A stretch of 64,000 nucleotides of DNA, from positions 124,001-188,000 of the forward strand of contig JAAXNY010000006.1 in assembly GCA_013420905.1 (NCBI GenBank), read 5' to 3'. The notes under the pieces are model-generated. The model saw nothing but the letters and a program-made list of their open reading frames with translations. It did no database searches and was not told the origin of the DNA. Every line of letters begins with the position of its first letter. Within the stretch, counting starts at the first letter, position 1. Of this stretch, positions 43,072 through 61,298 are shown piece after piece. This DNA is from Collybia mongolica. Lineage: Eukaryota; Basidiomycota; Agaricomycetes; Agaricales; Clitocybaceae. Both the position numbers and the translations under genes were made by a program.

Positions 43072-45246
43072 ACAGAGCTAGAGATCGGGATGTGAGAGAT
43101 TGATATGCGTCTTTCTATCATGACCAATACTCACTGGTATCGTTACTATTGTAGCCAAAGAAGTCGTATAGCTAAAAGTCTGTGTTTAACTTGAAAAGAG
43201 AGACCGGGTTCTTTATAGTTCCCAATAAGTAGTGGTGTCAGGTGTGTGGGTAAGCGTGTCGGGAAGTTCTTGGTCATGTCCAAATTGATCGTGAATCGAT
43301 CAGGTTCCTACCCTGGCAAAAATAACAGATGAGGCGGCGGGAGATCGAATTTTGGTAAATACAAGGACAGGCACGGCAATAAACATCCAAGCCAACTCGT
43401 GGCAAAACTGCCAAAACATGACGGGATGTGACGGAGCTCAATGTTAGCCGAGCTGTAGGCGTATATTGGTCCACTGATTAATGCACTCTGATACGCTTAG
43501 ACGAAGACCGCGGCCTTTACTTCAAGGCCCAAAGTTGTGTCATTTAGTAAACACACGACATCGATCTGCCTCGAGGTGGTGAGATGTCAATGGATTGGGG
43601 AACGTCGACTCGCGGCAGGGGAAAAATGACGATATCACTAGCAGGTGACTAGTGGCTCACGCAACCAGTCGCCACGTTCATTGACACTCCGTGGCGTTGC
43701 CGTGTGTGGCATAACGTTGAATGCAAATGTCGTGAAATGGGTAAAACTCAGACAGGGGCTTTCCGTGGCGCATTGAAGATCCTGGTCCACTGCCGCACAG
43801 GCTGAATAAAAATAGACCAGATTGGTGGGGCCCGTTCAGACGGACGGGTATCGATGTAAAACGCCTCCACACCAGATTGCCTGATGCCGTGATCGCATGA
43901 TGGGACTATAATTGGTCTCTTGCTTTGTCCCAGAGCCGAGGTGTGTTTGATATTAAAATCAAGATCGACGCCAGGTTCCTTTTTCCAACCATATATCCAG
44001 AAAAAGCTTTATGCATACGTCGAACCTGCAAAATCGTATTGGAGCCTGGGTATTTGAATTTTTGATTGAAATTTTCGAGAATCCCACTCAAATTTGTCGC
44101 GTTCTGGCCCTTCCTAAATTCTAAAATGACCCTTCATCAATCGACCAGTCGCGATTCGGTTTCTCCTGGGAGGGGAAGGTCGGTTGACATTGGCATTTAC
44201 TTGTTTCAATGCCTTCTCATGGAATGTCTGAAAAACAAGGATCCTCCATGAGAGGCTGTGTTGGGTGTGGAAATCAATCTCTTAGACAATTTCTATCACA
44301 GTTGGCCGCCCTATGAAACGCGACGCCCATTGACCTTGTCATTTATGGGGCACAGAACGAATATTTTCAAGCTCACCTGCATAGTGAATTTGAGTTGATG
44401 CTTAGTCCATCTAACAGTTACAGTATGTGCCAATCAAGAAAATACGCGCTTCAAGTCTCGCACTCAGGGGTTCACATGTTTCGTTCGACTTCGAACATCA
44501 TCGATATTGGCCGACGATATCGTGAATGGTGTCCCCGAGATCACCATGTTGGGTTCTCGGCGGGGCGCGTATCGTTAAAATCTCGGCGAAAGGGAAAAAA
44601 GGAAAAAAAAAGAAATTTTACTTTGGGGTCGCCAAATTAGTGATGCGAGTAAGCAAACTCAGCTACCGACATTAATATTACGTAAGTAATCTCTCCTAGT
44701 TCCTCTCCTCGACGTCGTGGCTCCATTGTCAAAGTTTTGTTGCGTTGATTGTGCTCACAACCTTGGAATGCTACCTGGTTCTCAGTGTCAAAAGACAAAC
44801 CAGCACGTCCCTAGCCGTGTAAAGAAAACTAATGCGCCTTTGATCCCCAGTGACTTAACAATCGCTTTGACCGACAAAATCTTCAAAGACCGTCGCCGAC
44901 TGTCTGCAAAGCCGGCCGAAATTCGAACCACTGTAAGAAAGCTATTCCCATTGTTGTTTTGGCTTCTATCTATGGCCATGGCCCCAGTGACTGTCTGCTG
45001 TCCGCCCGCTTGCTCCCTCCATCGACTTTGTGGCCCGAATCAAAGTGAGAGGAATCCCCTTGTCCTAACCGCTTGACACGGCACACACAATGGTGGCATG
45101 TTTAATGGCTACCTACAACAGCTTTGCTCGCCTCAACGGCAAAGCGTCTGGCTCCTCGGTATAAAATATGGGACGAAGAACGTCTTCCTCAGTTTCTCAA
45201 CACTTCAAGACCTCATCCACCTGTACCTCATTACAGTCAGAACGAC
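43072..45246. other. Long stretch without a recognised gene
   Basis: The left end should hold the F-box gene promoter. A frame at 44717-45076 (+) could belong to a 5' exon of the gene at 45247 but matches nothing I know. A purine-rich run lies at about 44585-44615. Confidence 0.35.
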
Positions 45247-45977
45247 ATGGCTTACCAAAACTCTCACCGAGCTCCCGTTGAGTATCTACCTTCTCCGGCT
45301 ATGTACCATAACCAGGGTGTCAAATCTTCTACGATGACAGCGCGTCGCGACGCGGTTGACTTTACCGGGATGGGTGGGGTCCGGAGCGACCATTGGCATC
45401 GCGGGAAACAACTTCAGACAGTGTCCCGGAACTTTTCGTCATATCCCGGCATCCATTTCTTCCCTGCCGACGGCGTCGGGTCAGGCGTTGCCTTGACGGA
45501 GTGCGAGTACACAGAGGGAATTGCGATGGCAGGTCGGTCCGCAAAGGAATCCCTTCCGCGCGAATTCCAGGGGATAGAGTTCGGGTATTTGATTATCACT
45601 GTCAGTGTATCTTTTCTAGCTCGTGGATTGTTATACTAATGAAATGGGCAGTGGCCCGGGTATCAGCATCTGAAATGGAAACAGAAACTCACCTTTGTTC
45701 AGCCCAATGGCCTTCCTTACACTATCGGCCATATGGCTTCTCAAGTTGCTTATCTTTGGCGGAAGTTCTATCAGGTATGTTCGAAACCTTCAAGCTGGCG
45801 TTGGAGGCTCTGACTGACGGCTTCTTCCTTACACAGAAGCATTATGAAGATTTTAAAGACGAAGGTCTTCGCCTCTCGCCTACGGAGATCAGTTTCAATC
45901 ATCTCCGTCTTCATCAGCTGTACTCGTATGATGGTCGTACTTGGCAAGCCGAAGTGTCATACGTTTCCCCGCCCTAG
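45247..45977 (+). CDS. 'WPGY' family protein 1, unknown function
   Basis: Exons end at 45600, then 45652-45774 and 45837-45977; introns are 51 and 62 bp and the phases fit. From ATG 45247 (MAYQNSHRAPVEYLPSP) this gives 205 residues; the frame is open further upstream to 45124 without an ATG, so a 5' exon may exist. The C-terminal part, WPGYQHLKWKQKLTFVQPNG through LRLHQLYSYDGRTWQAEVSY, matches in length, motif order and intron positions the gene at 55544-56436. I recognise it as a mushroom family of unknown function with WPGY at an exon start. No signal peptide or membrane segment is seen. Confidence 0.65.
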
Positions 45978-46384
45978 GCAAAGTCGAAGGGCCGGGAATA
46001 TCTGTGTTGTCATTATCTAATGTTTTATCTACCTGGCTTTCCTCATCATGTACCTGGGTCTTATCGTTTATCATTGCTTGGACTTACATTCACTGAATAT
46101 AAATTTGTCACGATAAGCCACCCACCCAACAATGAGATCTTGACAGAAATCTTCGAGGCAGTCCACGGGTTGTTCATGAAGTTATTAAATTTTTTGTACA
46201 TGAGATGTATGTTATGCTAAGAAACTGGATGTGTCGTGGCGTAAATAGTGCTAATGTGATATGCGATGAGAATGTATGTCCATGATTGATTGAACTGCCA
46301 GCGTCCTGATATTAAAGGGGAAAAATGAAAGAATCCTGCGTTGCATGTGAAACCCCACCACACCAATCCTATAGGGGCAATGCG

Positions 46385-47080
46385 TTAGAAGGTCGCAGGG
46401 ACGACAAGCCATGGAAACTCACAAATGTCACTTCGGCTGGGATGAAAGTTCATTACGAACTCAAACTGTGGGCCAGTCTCTGGGCTGTGTGGATAACGGT
46501 TGCACTTCTCCACGGTTCTCCATTCTCTGGCGATAATGCCCAATGCCACTTCTCCGTTCTTGGCGACTCCACTCTCCACAAGCCAGCAGCCGATAACCAT
46601 TCCCGTTCTTCCAATGCCCCCACGGCAATGCACCGCGCTAATGCGACCACGTTCATCATTATCTCGAAGTACATCCAGGACCCTATACATGTGCTCCGCT
46701 GACTCTGGTAACGACCGATCGCGAATAGGGAAACGGTGGTACTCGATGGTAGTAGTATCTATCCCAAGCAGAGCCGCACGTCCGCACAGTATGTTGGCGT
46801 AAGGCGAGAGTTCTCCGGCTTCGGTTAGGTCGATGAAGGTCCGTACGCCCGCCCTGAGGAGTGCGTCCAGCTTCGGTTTCGTGGGGTTCTTGGGTGTCCA
46901 GGGGTACTCGCACGCCAAAAGGAGGGGCGTTGCCCAATAGGAGTTTGGTATAGGACGTGCGCAGACCGCGTTCAACGGTCGAGGCCGACGTACTGGCGAA
47001 AGTGCGTTAATTCTGCGTTGACTGGCTTGCATGTCCTTGCCCGTCGTCGTGATGTTAGAAATTCTGTAGTTCGTCGCCAT
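46385..47080 (-). CDS. Cys-based (dual-specificity type) phosphatase, 231 aa
   Basis: Single exon, MATNYRISNITTTGKDMQAS to the stop. The P-loop HCRGGIGRTGMVIGCWLVES (about residues 150-170) fits HC-x5-R-T/S with the nucleophile Cys and the phosphate-binding Arg. Upstream, RTFIDLTEAGELSPYA and YHRFPIRDRSLPE (the usual site of the general-acid Asp) are typical of dual-specificity and lipid-like phosphatases. It dephosphorylates phospho-Tyr/Ser/Thr or a small substrate; which of these cannot be told. The frame is complete. Confidence 0.85.
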   Translation of the reverse strand: MATNYRISNITTTGKDMQASQRRINALSPVRRPRPLNAVCARPIPNSYWATPLLLACEYPWTPKNPTKPKLDALLRAGVRTFIDLTEAGELSPYANILCGRAALLGIDTTTIEYHRFPIRDRSLPESAEHMYRVLDVLRDNDERGRISAVHCRGGIGRTGMVIGCWLVESGVAKNGEVALGIIAREWRTVEKCNRYPHSPETGPQFEFVMNFHPSRSDICEFPWLVVPATF

Positions 47081-53601
<6,521 letters not shown>

Positions 53602-53982
53602 ATGATTTTGATTGGAGTGTTTTTGGAACTCACTTATGGCACGCTATGATGTAACAGACTGTCAGACTTGCGGCTCCGAGTTGGCTCCAAGCATTGGTAT
53701 GGCTTGACTGTCGTCCTCTCAATTCTCACTTTATACAACTCGGGTAAGCCGCGTATTATATGTTTGGGGGATGGTTCAAGTTCAGGTCGTTTACAATCGC
53801 GATTGTGGACAGGATTTTTTTCATTTCTTTTTTTTCACATGTACAAATAATTAGCAATACACAACATAACCTAAAAAGTCAAAATCATTAGTAAAACCCA
53901 ACCATTTCCCAGGAGCCTCTTTCCGGGTTAACCATCCACGTACACATTGTCGCCTTCCACGCCTGAGTCTTGGAGACGAAAT
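53602..53982. other. Intergenic, no gene seen
   Basis: It contains the 3' end of the second glucosidase and a pyrimidine run near 53816-53835, and no coding signal. Confidence 0.4.
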
Positions 53983-55202
53983 ATGGGCAAAGAGAGGTAT
54001 CACTCGTCGGACCGACACCCCGACGACTCTAGAGAGGATAGGTATGGGAGGGAATATAGGCGAACTGGTGAGAGAATCCCACAGTTAGAAGACGGTACAA
54101 TTGACTCACCTCGATTCTTCTCCTTCTTGACACGACCATTTACCTGGCCCACGCACCTCTGTTTCTTGATGGATGGCGTTGAAAATGGCGCTGAATTGGG
54201 CTTATGTTGATTCTCGGGACAGAGCGCCGACACACGACCTCTCGGTCACCGGAGAGGCGACGACATCATAAAGACCACTATGATGAATATGGGCGTGAAG
54301 GTCATTACGCGGAAAGAAAGGCTCAAGCAGGAGAATCGACAGGTCCTTCCAACGGGGGGTCCAGGCACCGGGTGGAGCGAGATGCCCTTGCGAGTTTCCG
54401 AGAGGAAGAGCGAGAGGCCACTGGCGGAAGTCAAGATGACCGCCATTATAATAAAGATAAAATGCGGCCATGTCATGAGAGCTCAACCCGTGGCCGCGGC
54501 ACCGACGATTACTACAAGGTATGGTGTTTTGCCCCGTATATATATTGACTTATTGTTAAACACTTACCTATCTAGGAACGAGACAATAGACGCCATGAAA
54601 AGAGGAAATACAGTCGCAGTCCCGAGCCAAAGATTGTACGTCTTCGTGCTATCATGACGAGATACGATTTTGACCTCCGAAGACATACATTCTTGAACCA
54701 AAATAACACAGGATCGTACTCATGACCGCCATAATCGCCACGTGTCCTCTCAGCGCCGGGGAAGGTCTCGTTCACGAGACTCACACAACTCATATTCGTC
54801 TGATTCATCTTCCTCTGAGTCGGACTCGCAACGACCATCGAGGAGAAGCCGCCGGCACTCTCGTTCACACTCCCAGTCCCGTAGCAGGGAGAGGAGTCGG
54901 AGGGATTCTCACAAGTCAAAGCGCAAAGAGAAACGAAAGGAACGGGATGAAAGTCGAGAGCGTTCACCTTCGCGAGAACGTCGGAAGAGGAGGAAGGAGA
55001 AGGAAAGGCGCAAAGAAAAAGAAGAGAGAAGGAGTGTGCTTACTGGAAAGAGGGTAAGTCTTATAATACTGGACCCTTGGGATCGCAACTAAATCTAAAT
55101 TCATTTTAGATCAAACTCAAGGTCAAGAAGGAAAAGGGAGATCATGAGAGAGATGCGAATAGACAAGACCTTTTGCAATTCTTGAATTCCACCTTTGAAT
55201 AG
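53983..55202 (+). CDS. Arg/Ser-rich (SR-like) protein
   Basis: It starts MGKERYHSSDRHPDDSRED. Later exons give RRHTTSRSPERRRHHKDHYD, then RKYSRSPEPK, a long RS/RE/RK region (SRSRDSHNSYSSDSSSSESD and further, 54720-55053), an intron with donor GTAAGT at 55054, and a last exon IKLKVKKEKGDHERDANRQD, ending FLNSTFE. The exon borders at 54070-54225 and 54520-54720 are less certain. SR-type tails act in pre-mRNA splicing and nuclear speckles. No RNA-recognition motif is visible, so it would be an SR-related and not a classical SR protein. Confidence 0.65.
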
Positions 55203-55543
55203 AGGTCGCTATGTTGTTACGTTGTTGTTTCTCTTCTGTCTATTGTCTACCATGGACCGCCTGGTCGGAATTTATTGTTATTCATTTTAGCTATCCCCTC
55301 CCTTTCTCGCGTTACTGGATCGTAGCTTTTCACCCGCCCGTCTTCGACTTGTGCAAATTGAATCTAATATTTATCTGGCCCTCTTGCCAATTCGCGAAGG
55401 TCCTGACGACTCTGATCGCGCTGGCCTCTGGGTATTCGCTTTGGACAATACGAAGGCCAGAATCAAAGCGATTTTTAACTTCGAACATCTATATATTCTC
55501 CAGCCACCATGGTCAAACCCTACATGCACATTCCTCATTTAAG
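55203..55543. other. Intergenic, promoter of the gene at 55544
   Basis: A frame at 55351-55542 exists but matches nothing recognised. No further signal. Confidence 0.3.
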
Positions 55544-56436
55544 ATGCCCAAAGTCCCTGCTAACACAGCGGCGAGGAAATCAAGGGCAAGTACTCCGCTT
55601 CGCAATACCCCACGCCAAACCCTGACTTTCCCTTCAGAGAAACGTCAAACCTATACCGTTCGGTCAAGTTCCGAATGGCTATCATCAGATTCGAGTTCCT
55701 GAACAGCAAGAACAGGACATGACACTGCAGCGGAAGCGTTATGTTAGATTTGAGCCTATTGGTGACAATAATCAAAAAGGATATGGTCTTCCCCTGTCGG
55801 ACCTCCTTGCATGGCGAGGCCTGGTAGATCCAGGTAATCCTATTTTTGGGAATGATGTTAGTAACGGAAAGACCACTGTGACGGTATCACTTCAAGTGAG
55901 TCACCCCCTGTTCGCGCAAATTCATTCGACTGACTGCTCGATTCGCAGTGGCCTGGTTACACTCACTTGCCTTGGATCGTGGATATAGGGCTGATTCATC
56001 CATCCGGCAGCTCGTTGACCCGGGTCGAACTTGGGTATGCCCTCGCGCTTCAGGTGAAAGAATTCATTGATGTAAGCTTCGTTATATTCTTCTCCGAACC
56101 AGCCTCTGACCACCCTTCTTGCAGAAATGTCATACACACGAAGCTTTCGTTCCAACAGATGAGTTCTGGCGTATAGGGCCGGGGGGATATAACATGGATA
56201 CTATCAGGTTTTGGAACATGTGGACCGCAGACGATGAGGTCTGGTATCTGAGCTTTCACGTTCTGGCGCCCATGATGGACCTATCGTTTCTTCAGCCATG
56301 CGGCGAAGACGAAGGCGCTCAGCAGAGCGTCGAGATCCCTATGCCAAGGGATCCAGAGGAGGTAGCTCGATTCATCGCATGGTACACACATCGCATCAAC
56401 TCAGAAATGGTCGACGGGATTACACAACCGTTATAA
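55544..56436 (+). CDS. 'WPGY' family protein 2, unknown function
   Basis: First exon MPKVPANTAARKSRASTPLR. After a join that I cannot fix (55590-55715) comes the block MTLQRKRYVRFEPIGDNNQK, GYGLPLSDLLAWRGL, then an intron before WPGYTHLPWIVDIGLIHPSG, a second intron, and KCHTHEAFVPTDEFWRIGPG through WYLSFHVLAPMMDLSF, with the stop at 56436. The two introns sit at the same places as in the gene at 45247, and FWRIGPGGYNMDTI aligns with LRLSPTEISFNHL there. This copy has a longer C-terminus. Function unknown. Confidence 0.6.
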
Positions 56437-56619
56437 TTAGAATTTAATAATAGAAATTTTATTAATTGATCCGGCACGTGATGCTTTACTCAGCCGATCC
56501 GATAACTCGAAATTCCTCTTGTTCTTCCAACCTATAAACACTTCAGTAGAGAATCTTAGAAGGCCAGAAAGAGAGGCCTAGCTCATCCATTCGCGCGCTC
56601 GCAAGTGAATATACCACGT

Positions 56620-57916
56620 ATGGCACCGTTTGTTGTTTTTGGTTATGGTTCTCTTATATTTAAGGTTAGCAAATCTGTCCTGTCCTCGCCAGTGATTATT
56701 GAACGAAATCGTCCAACCAAGCCCCCTACTCATACCATACACCAAGGTACTCAATCTCTGGCCCTTGAACACTTTTTATCATCCTGGATTTATGAGGGTT
56801 TTAGTACCCGGTTTTCTGAAGGGATATGTCCGACGATTCGCTCAGAAGTCGCACGACCATAGAGGAACACCTGAAGTATTAATATCAAAATCTCTTACAT
56901 GAATAATGCCTGACCCGGCCTATCTGCCCAGAGCCCAGGGAGAGTGGTCACTTTGATCCATAAGGAAGATTGGGATAAATTCTCGGGTTCTGTGAGCTAA
57001 TCGTATAAAGGGACCCTTCTTCTAAGTCTTGTGTTCTAATCTTGCACGTCTAGGATGCCTTTCCAGACGAGGACATAGTGTGGGGTATGCTTTTTCTTCG
57101 CCAGTCCGAGACAGTCCCTAATTTGCACGGACCATCCCAAAGGGATCGCGTATACCATAGATCCTGTTTATGAAGCGGAAGTACGGGATTATTTAGGTAC
57201 GAGAATGCATACCATCTTGGACCATGTGCCTAATTCACCCATCCCGTTACCCTTGCAAAGATTACAGAGAAAAGGTTTGTGATTGGTACTCATAGGGAAC
57301 CTGTTCATGCCTAATTACTGATAGGACGGCTATACCATGGAAACTCTCGATATATATGGGGTAGATGGTGGAGCCGAGAAAGTAATCATACATGGTGTAA
57401 GATCTGCTCCGTTGGTAATGCCTTACTATCGTAATTTGACTGCGGCCTCTCTGAACAGGCCATTGTAAGTTGTTTATACGCTCTTTTACAGCACTGCTCA
57501 AAAAGTGTGGAAGTGCTATGTTGGAAGAGACGATAATCCATCGTTTGGTATGTTGTATATGATTATACATGTTTTTGCGCTGCACTCATCCACCTTCATC
57601 AGTCGGTTCAGAGCCTCTTGATGTTCTAGCCGAGCGAATTTGGACATCGGTCGGCCCTTCTGGCCGTAATAAAGTACACTCTATTTTACTTAGGAAATCG
57701 CTCATACTCAAGTATCCAAAACCAGGACTACCTTTATAACCTTGCCGCAGCTATCCGCAATCTCTCACCGAGTTCTTATGACTCACATCTTTATGCCCTT
57801 GAGGTAGAGAACAATTATCCGTTTTTTACCTGGTTGATTAACTTGTGCCTTGTATCCACTTGTAGGCGAAGGTTCGGGCTTTGGACGACAACGATGGGGC
57901 TAGCACCCATGCATAG
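56620..57916 (+). CDS. ChaC-type gamma-glutamylcyclotransferase
   Basis: It starts MAPFVVFGYGSLIFK, containing the YGSL motif of the substrate loop. Exons continue with PGFLKGYVRRFAQKSHDHRG, SPGRVVTLIHKEDWDKFSGS, IAYTIDPVYEAEVRDYL, and DYREK joined to DGYTMETLDIYG, where the Glu of REK is the catalytic residue known in this family. Then come VWKCYVGRDDNPSFG, EPLDVLAERIWTSVGPSGRN, DYLYNLAAAIRNLSPSSYDS and AKVRALDDNDGASTHA, with the stop at 57916. ChaC/GCG1 enzymes split glutathione into 5-oxoproline and Cys-Gly in the cytosol. About nine short introns join in frame; the small 3' exon borders are less sure. Confidence 0.8.
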
Positions 57917-58608
57917 CAGTAGAATGTCACATATCCATCTTCTTTGGAAGGAATAATCTACAGGGACTCGATGACTACATACATAACCCTTTCTTGCCCT
58001 ACATTCCGGCTAATCAAATGTCATTGTCGGGGAATATAACCAACATTTTTCTTTCTTTCGAAAGTGTGTATACTGCTGCACTTAATACAGATGTGGTTGT
58101 AGTAAACTACTGGATAGATGATACATACTCACAAACATATGGTTGTCATGTGAGGCATAAAGGTGCTCAAAGAAGAGTTGTGGCAGCAGCCTTGGATGGG
58201 CCAGAATTGTACACCTGATTGGGCACTAGGGGGTCGGATCCCTTGGAGCAGCTCACTGGCAAAAGATGCAGCCTGTGCAATGCCAGTGAGGGGGTGAGCC
58301 CCCTTCCCTGAAGGGAACCCTGGCTACCATAATAGGTACCCTCCTAGCTGTGCTTAGGGGAGGTTCATGGCACATCAAAGGAGAACACACATAGGTTGTC
58401 ATCAAGGGATCTGTAAGGGGCCACATCACACTGAGTGTCCCAAGGGAAGAGGGGTATGAATAGCAAACTCAGCTGCACAGGGGAGGGGGCACCAGAGGAC
58501 TAAGATCCCCCCAGAATGCACTGAAAGGGGGCTCCTGGGCTATAAGCATGCTGATGCTATGAAATGTAATCTCTTACATGTGCACACACCAAATCTAACA
58601 CTCAACAC
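57917..58608. other. No gene recognised
   Basis: A frame at 57994-58218 (+) has no recognised motif. The stretch resembles repeat sequence and leads into the LTR at 58609. Confidence 0.35.
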
Positions 58609-59028
58609 TGTAAGGGCAACCCTATGTCACACTGCACTGACCCCAAGTTGGCTAATGTGTGATCTAGCAGAGGAATCCAAAGGTATATTTATGAAGTTGA
58701 GTAACAGGCTATCTACTTACCTAGCAGATGAATCCAAAGAGAATACTCTGAGGATCCTCTGCCAGGGGGCTCTATCCTATATACCTATTCTAAACAATAG
58801 CCATGGAGTCCCATTGTTGCCATGTGGCTCAGGGTTGTACTATCTACAAGTGAACCAATGTGCGAGCATGAGTGCCAATGTGTAAGTGTGAGTACCAACA
58901 TGCAAGTGCAAGTGCCAATGCCAATGCCCAATGCTGATCATGATGCTGATGTCCAATCATGATACTAATGCCAATGTCTGATGTGCAAGGTCAGAGCTGT
59001 GTGTGTGGAATTGGGCATTCCCCTTACA
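58609..59028. repeat. Probable solo LTR with chromovirus-like ends
   Basis: 420 bp from TGTAAGGGCAAC to CATTCCCCTTACA. These ends equal those of the chromovirus LTR (TGTAAGGGCAAC and TTCCCCTTACA), but the interior is different. No 5-bp target duplication is clear (AACAC against GCATC). The interior has a degenerate run of short ATGC-rich repeats (58890-58980). Confidence 0.5.
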
Positions 59029-60858
59029 GCATCTTGGAAGACTTTGTTGCTAGTGGCACTCTGCTTACTGCTGCTTCTGCTGCTTCTACTGCTGCTCACA
59101 GGGTTCAATCTGTATTACGTTGGTGCTGTTGCATCTAAACCTGAAGAGGTTGATGGTTTTGATCAGCTTGACCTTTTGTTATGGCTGTTTAGGCCTTATC
59201 CACTAAGTCAATCTGGTTTGTTGTTCATTTGTTCAAAGAGCATTGACTCTGTAAGTCTAACATCTGCTGACTCCCTCTTTAGGGCTAAGTCAGATTGTTC
59301 ATTCAAAGATATACTACTCCCTTTGTAAGGCAAGTAGGATCAAGTTTGCATCAAGATTTGAGAGGTAGTGAATATGGTTGATTCAGCTAGGTCAAGCTAA
59401 AGAAGCTAACTATGCTAAACTGTCCCTATATATAGGTAATGGTCCAATGAGCATATGTAAGCATTGTTTATGCTATTGGTCACCTAGATAAGAGAATTAG
59501 TAATAGTGAGAAATGAAGTACATATATGGAATCTGAAGATAAGAGTCAGCCAATGTTGGTAAGCATACATAAGCAATAATACATAAAGAAGAAAAAGATA
59601 GATAGGACAGTTGATAAGGGAATTTGTAACAACATTCTTCCATCATTTTTGCTAGATCAGAAAAAAAAAATTTTCCTCCAGTGACAGACAAAAGAACAGT
59701 AATTTCAGATGGTGATAAGGAACATACAGTATTCAGGTGCTCCAAGAGAGAAGGAACATGGTAGCTAGCCATGTGTACAAGAAAACAACAAAAACCTCAA
59801 TTCCAATGATGTATCATATATTTCTCACCAAGTTTGGAGGGTGACTAAGCCTTCTTTGTTGGAAATTTCCCCAAAAAAGGTGATTTCCTTGGAACATTGG
59901 TTGATCAGGCAGCCCTTATTAGACCTGATTTTGACTGAAAATGACTTATCCATAACCCTGATAGGCTGAAATCAACTGGAGATGGTGCCTGATGGGGGTG
60001 GGCAATGTTTAGTAATTTTGTGTACTGATGCAAATAGCTGCCAGTAAAATAAACTTAATCGGACTGTAAACAGACTAACAAATTCACTGGAGAGAATGGT
60101 TTTGCATTTTCCAGCTTCCACAAACACTTTAAACACTCAATTCAAAGACAAACTAACTCAGAATTTTACTCCCAACAAAATGTTAAATACAGATCTTTTG
60201 AAAAAAAATTTTTTTATAGAGAAGTCATGCCAAGCAGGGCTGTTCTGAGACATTGCTGCACCAGCCAGAAAATCTGGATTTAACAAATTGTAGTCTTAAT
60301 GTGTAGGAACAAGATTGACCAATGACTCAAGACCTAAAAGTGAGCCTCTGAGGATATAAAGTTAAAAGACTATTTGCAAGGGTCTACATTGTTTTGACTT
60401 TATAAGATAGTGGTTCAATAATATATATATCTGTATTCAGAAACATATTCTCCTAGTGTATGTGGAAAAGTTTCACTAATGGTATGAGAGGTGGTGGTAA
60501 GTATTTGCAAAACATGTTCCACATCCACTCATGTGTGCTGCAGTGCATGTGTGCAATCATCATGGCACAGCCACATCTAAATCAGCAAATCAGCAGCTCC
60601 TGCCATGCCAATGCTTTACAACTACCTAAGCAGTGGAAATCCTTGATAAATGTAAAGCATGTACTTTATTATAAGGGCAGACAGCGCTCAGTGTGTGTTA
60701 AGCACTGGAATGTACACCAGAAGAGCTGTGGGTCACCAAATTTAGTTGAATTATTAATGAATTTAATTTAATCAGTACGCAAATTACTAAGCATTGCCCA
60801 TCCCCATGCCTGATCAAGCATACTGACTTTTTTGAAAGTTGATGTTCAGGAGTGATCC
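59029..60858. repeat. AT-rich repeat region with an inverted-repeat unit
   Basis: About 44 bases at 59987-60030 (GCCTGAT, GGGCAATGTTTAGTAATTTT) recur inverted at about 60771-60813, bounding a unit of about 830 bp that could be a non-autonomous element. A Leu-rich frame at about 59040-59100 comes from a CTG/CTT repeat. I see no host gene. Confidence 0.4.
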
Positions 60859-61099
60859 TCAGTAAAAAATTAAGTCAAACTTTAGTCGCGAGTTTCGACA
60901 TCACCCAAATGTAATGGTCAAGAGCCGGCCCAAAGTAGTCAAAAATCATCCATTTCCTCCCAAATGGCCAAATCGACATTGAAAGTTGACAAAATCATGA
61001 GTTTGAATTACCATTTTTGTTGACTCTTGTATACTTTTTGTTGACTTTGTCATTACTGCTGACTTTACCCTGACTGAGCATGACTTTATTTTTTACTGA
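60859..61099. mobile_element. 241-bp MITE with 9-bp target duplication
   Basis: The inverted ends TCAGTAAAAAAT-TAAGTCA and TGACTTTATTTTTTACTGA are flanked by GAGTGATCC on both sides (60850-60858 and 61100-61108). The interior has repeated TGACT motifs. The ends resemble those of the larger element at 32747-34025. Confidence 0.75.
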
Positions 61100-61298
61100 G
61101 AGTGATCCGCAACTTTTCCTGAAAAAGCGATTCGGAAATTTCCGACATTTTTGATCGCAAGAGGTCACATTGAGATTCAAACTCAGTTGGACTGGTCCCT
61201 CTATCGAGACTTTGCTCACAGAATTTGTCTCATAGGGAATCGGTCACCGGTCTAGTTTCCCCACTCAGGTCTTTCAGCCCTTCATTGCACTTTCAAAA

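Noticed and set aside
59035..59110. Poly-Leu frame resembling a membrane segment
   Set aside because: It stems from a CTG/CTT microsatellite next to a solo LTR, without a supporting gene.
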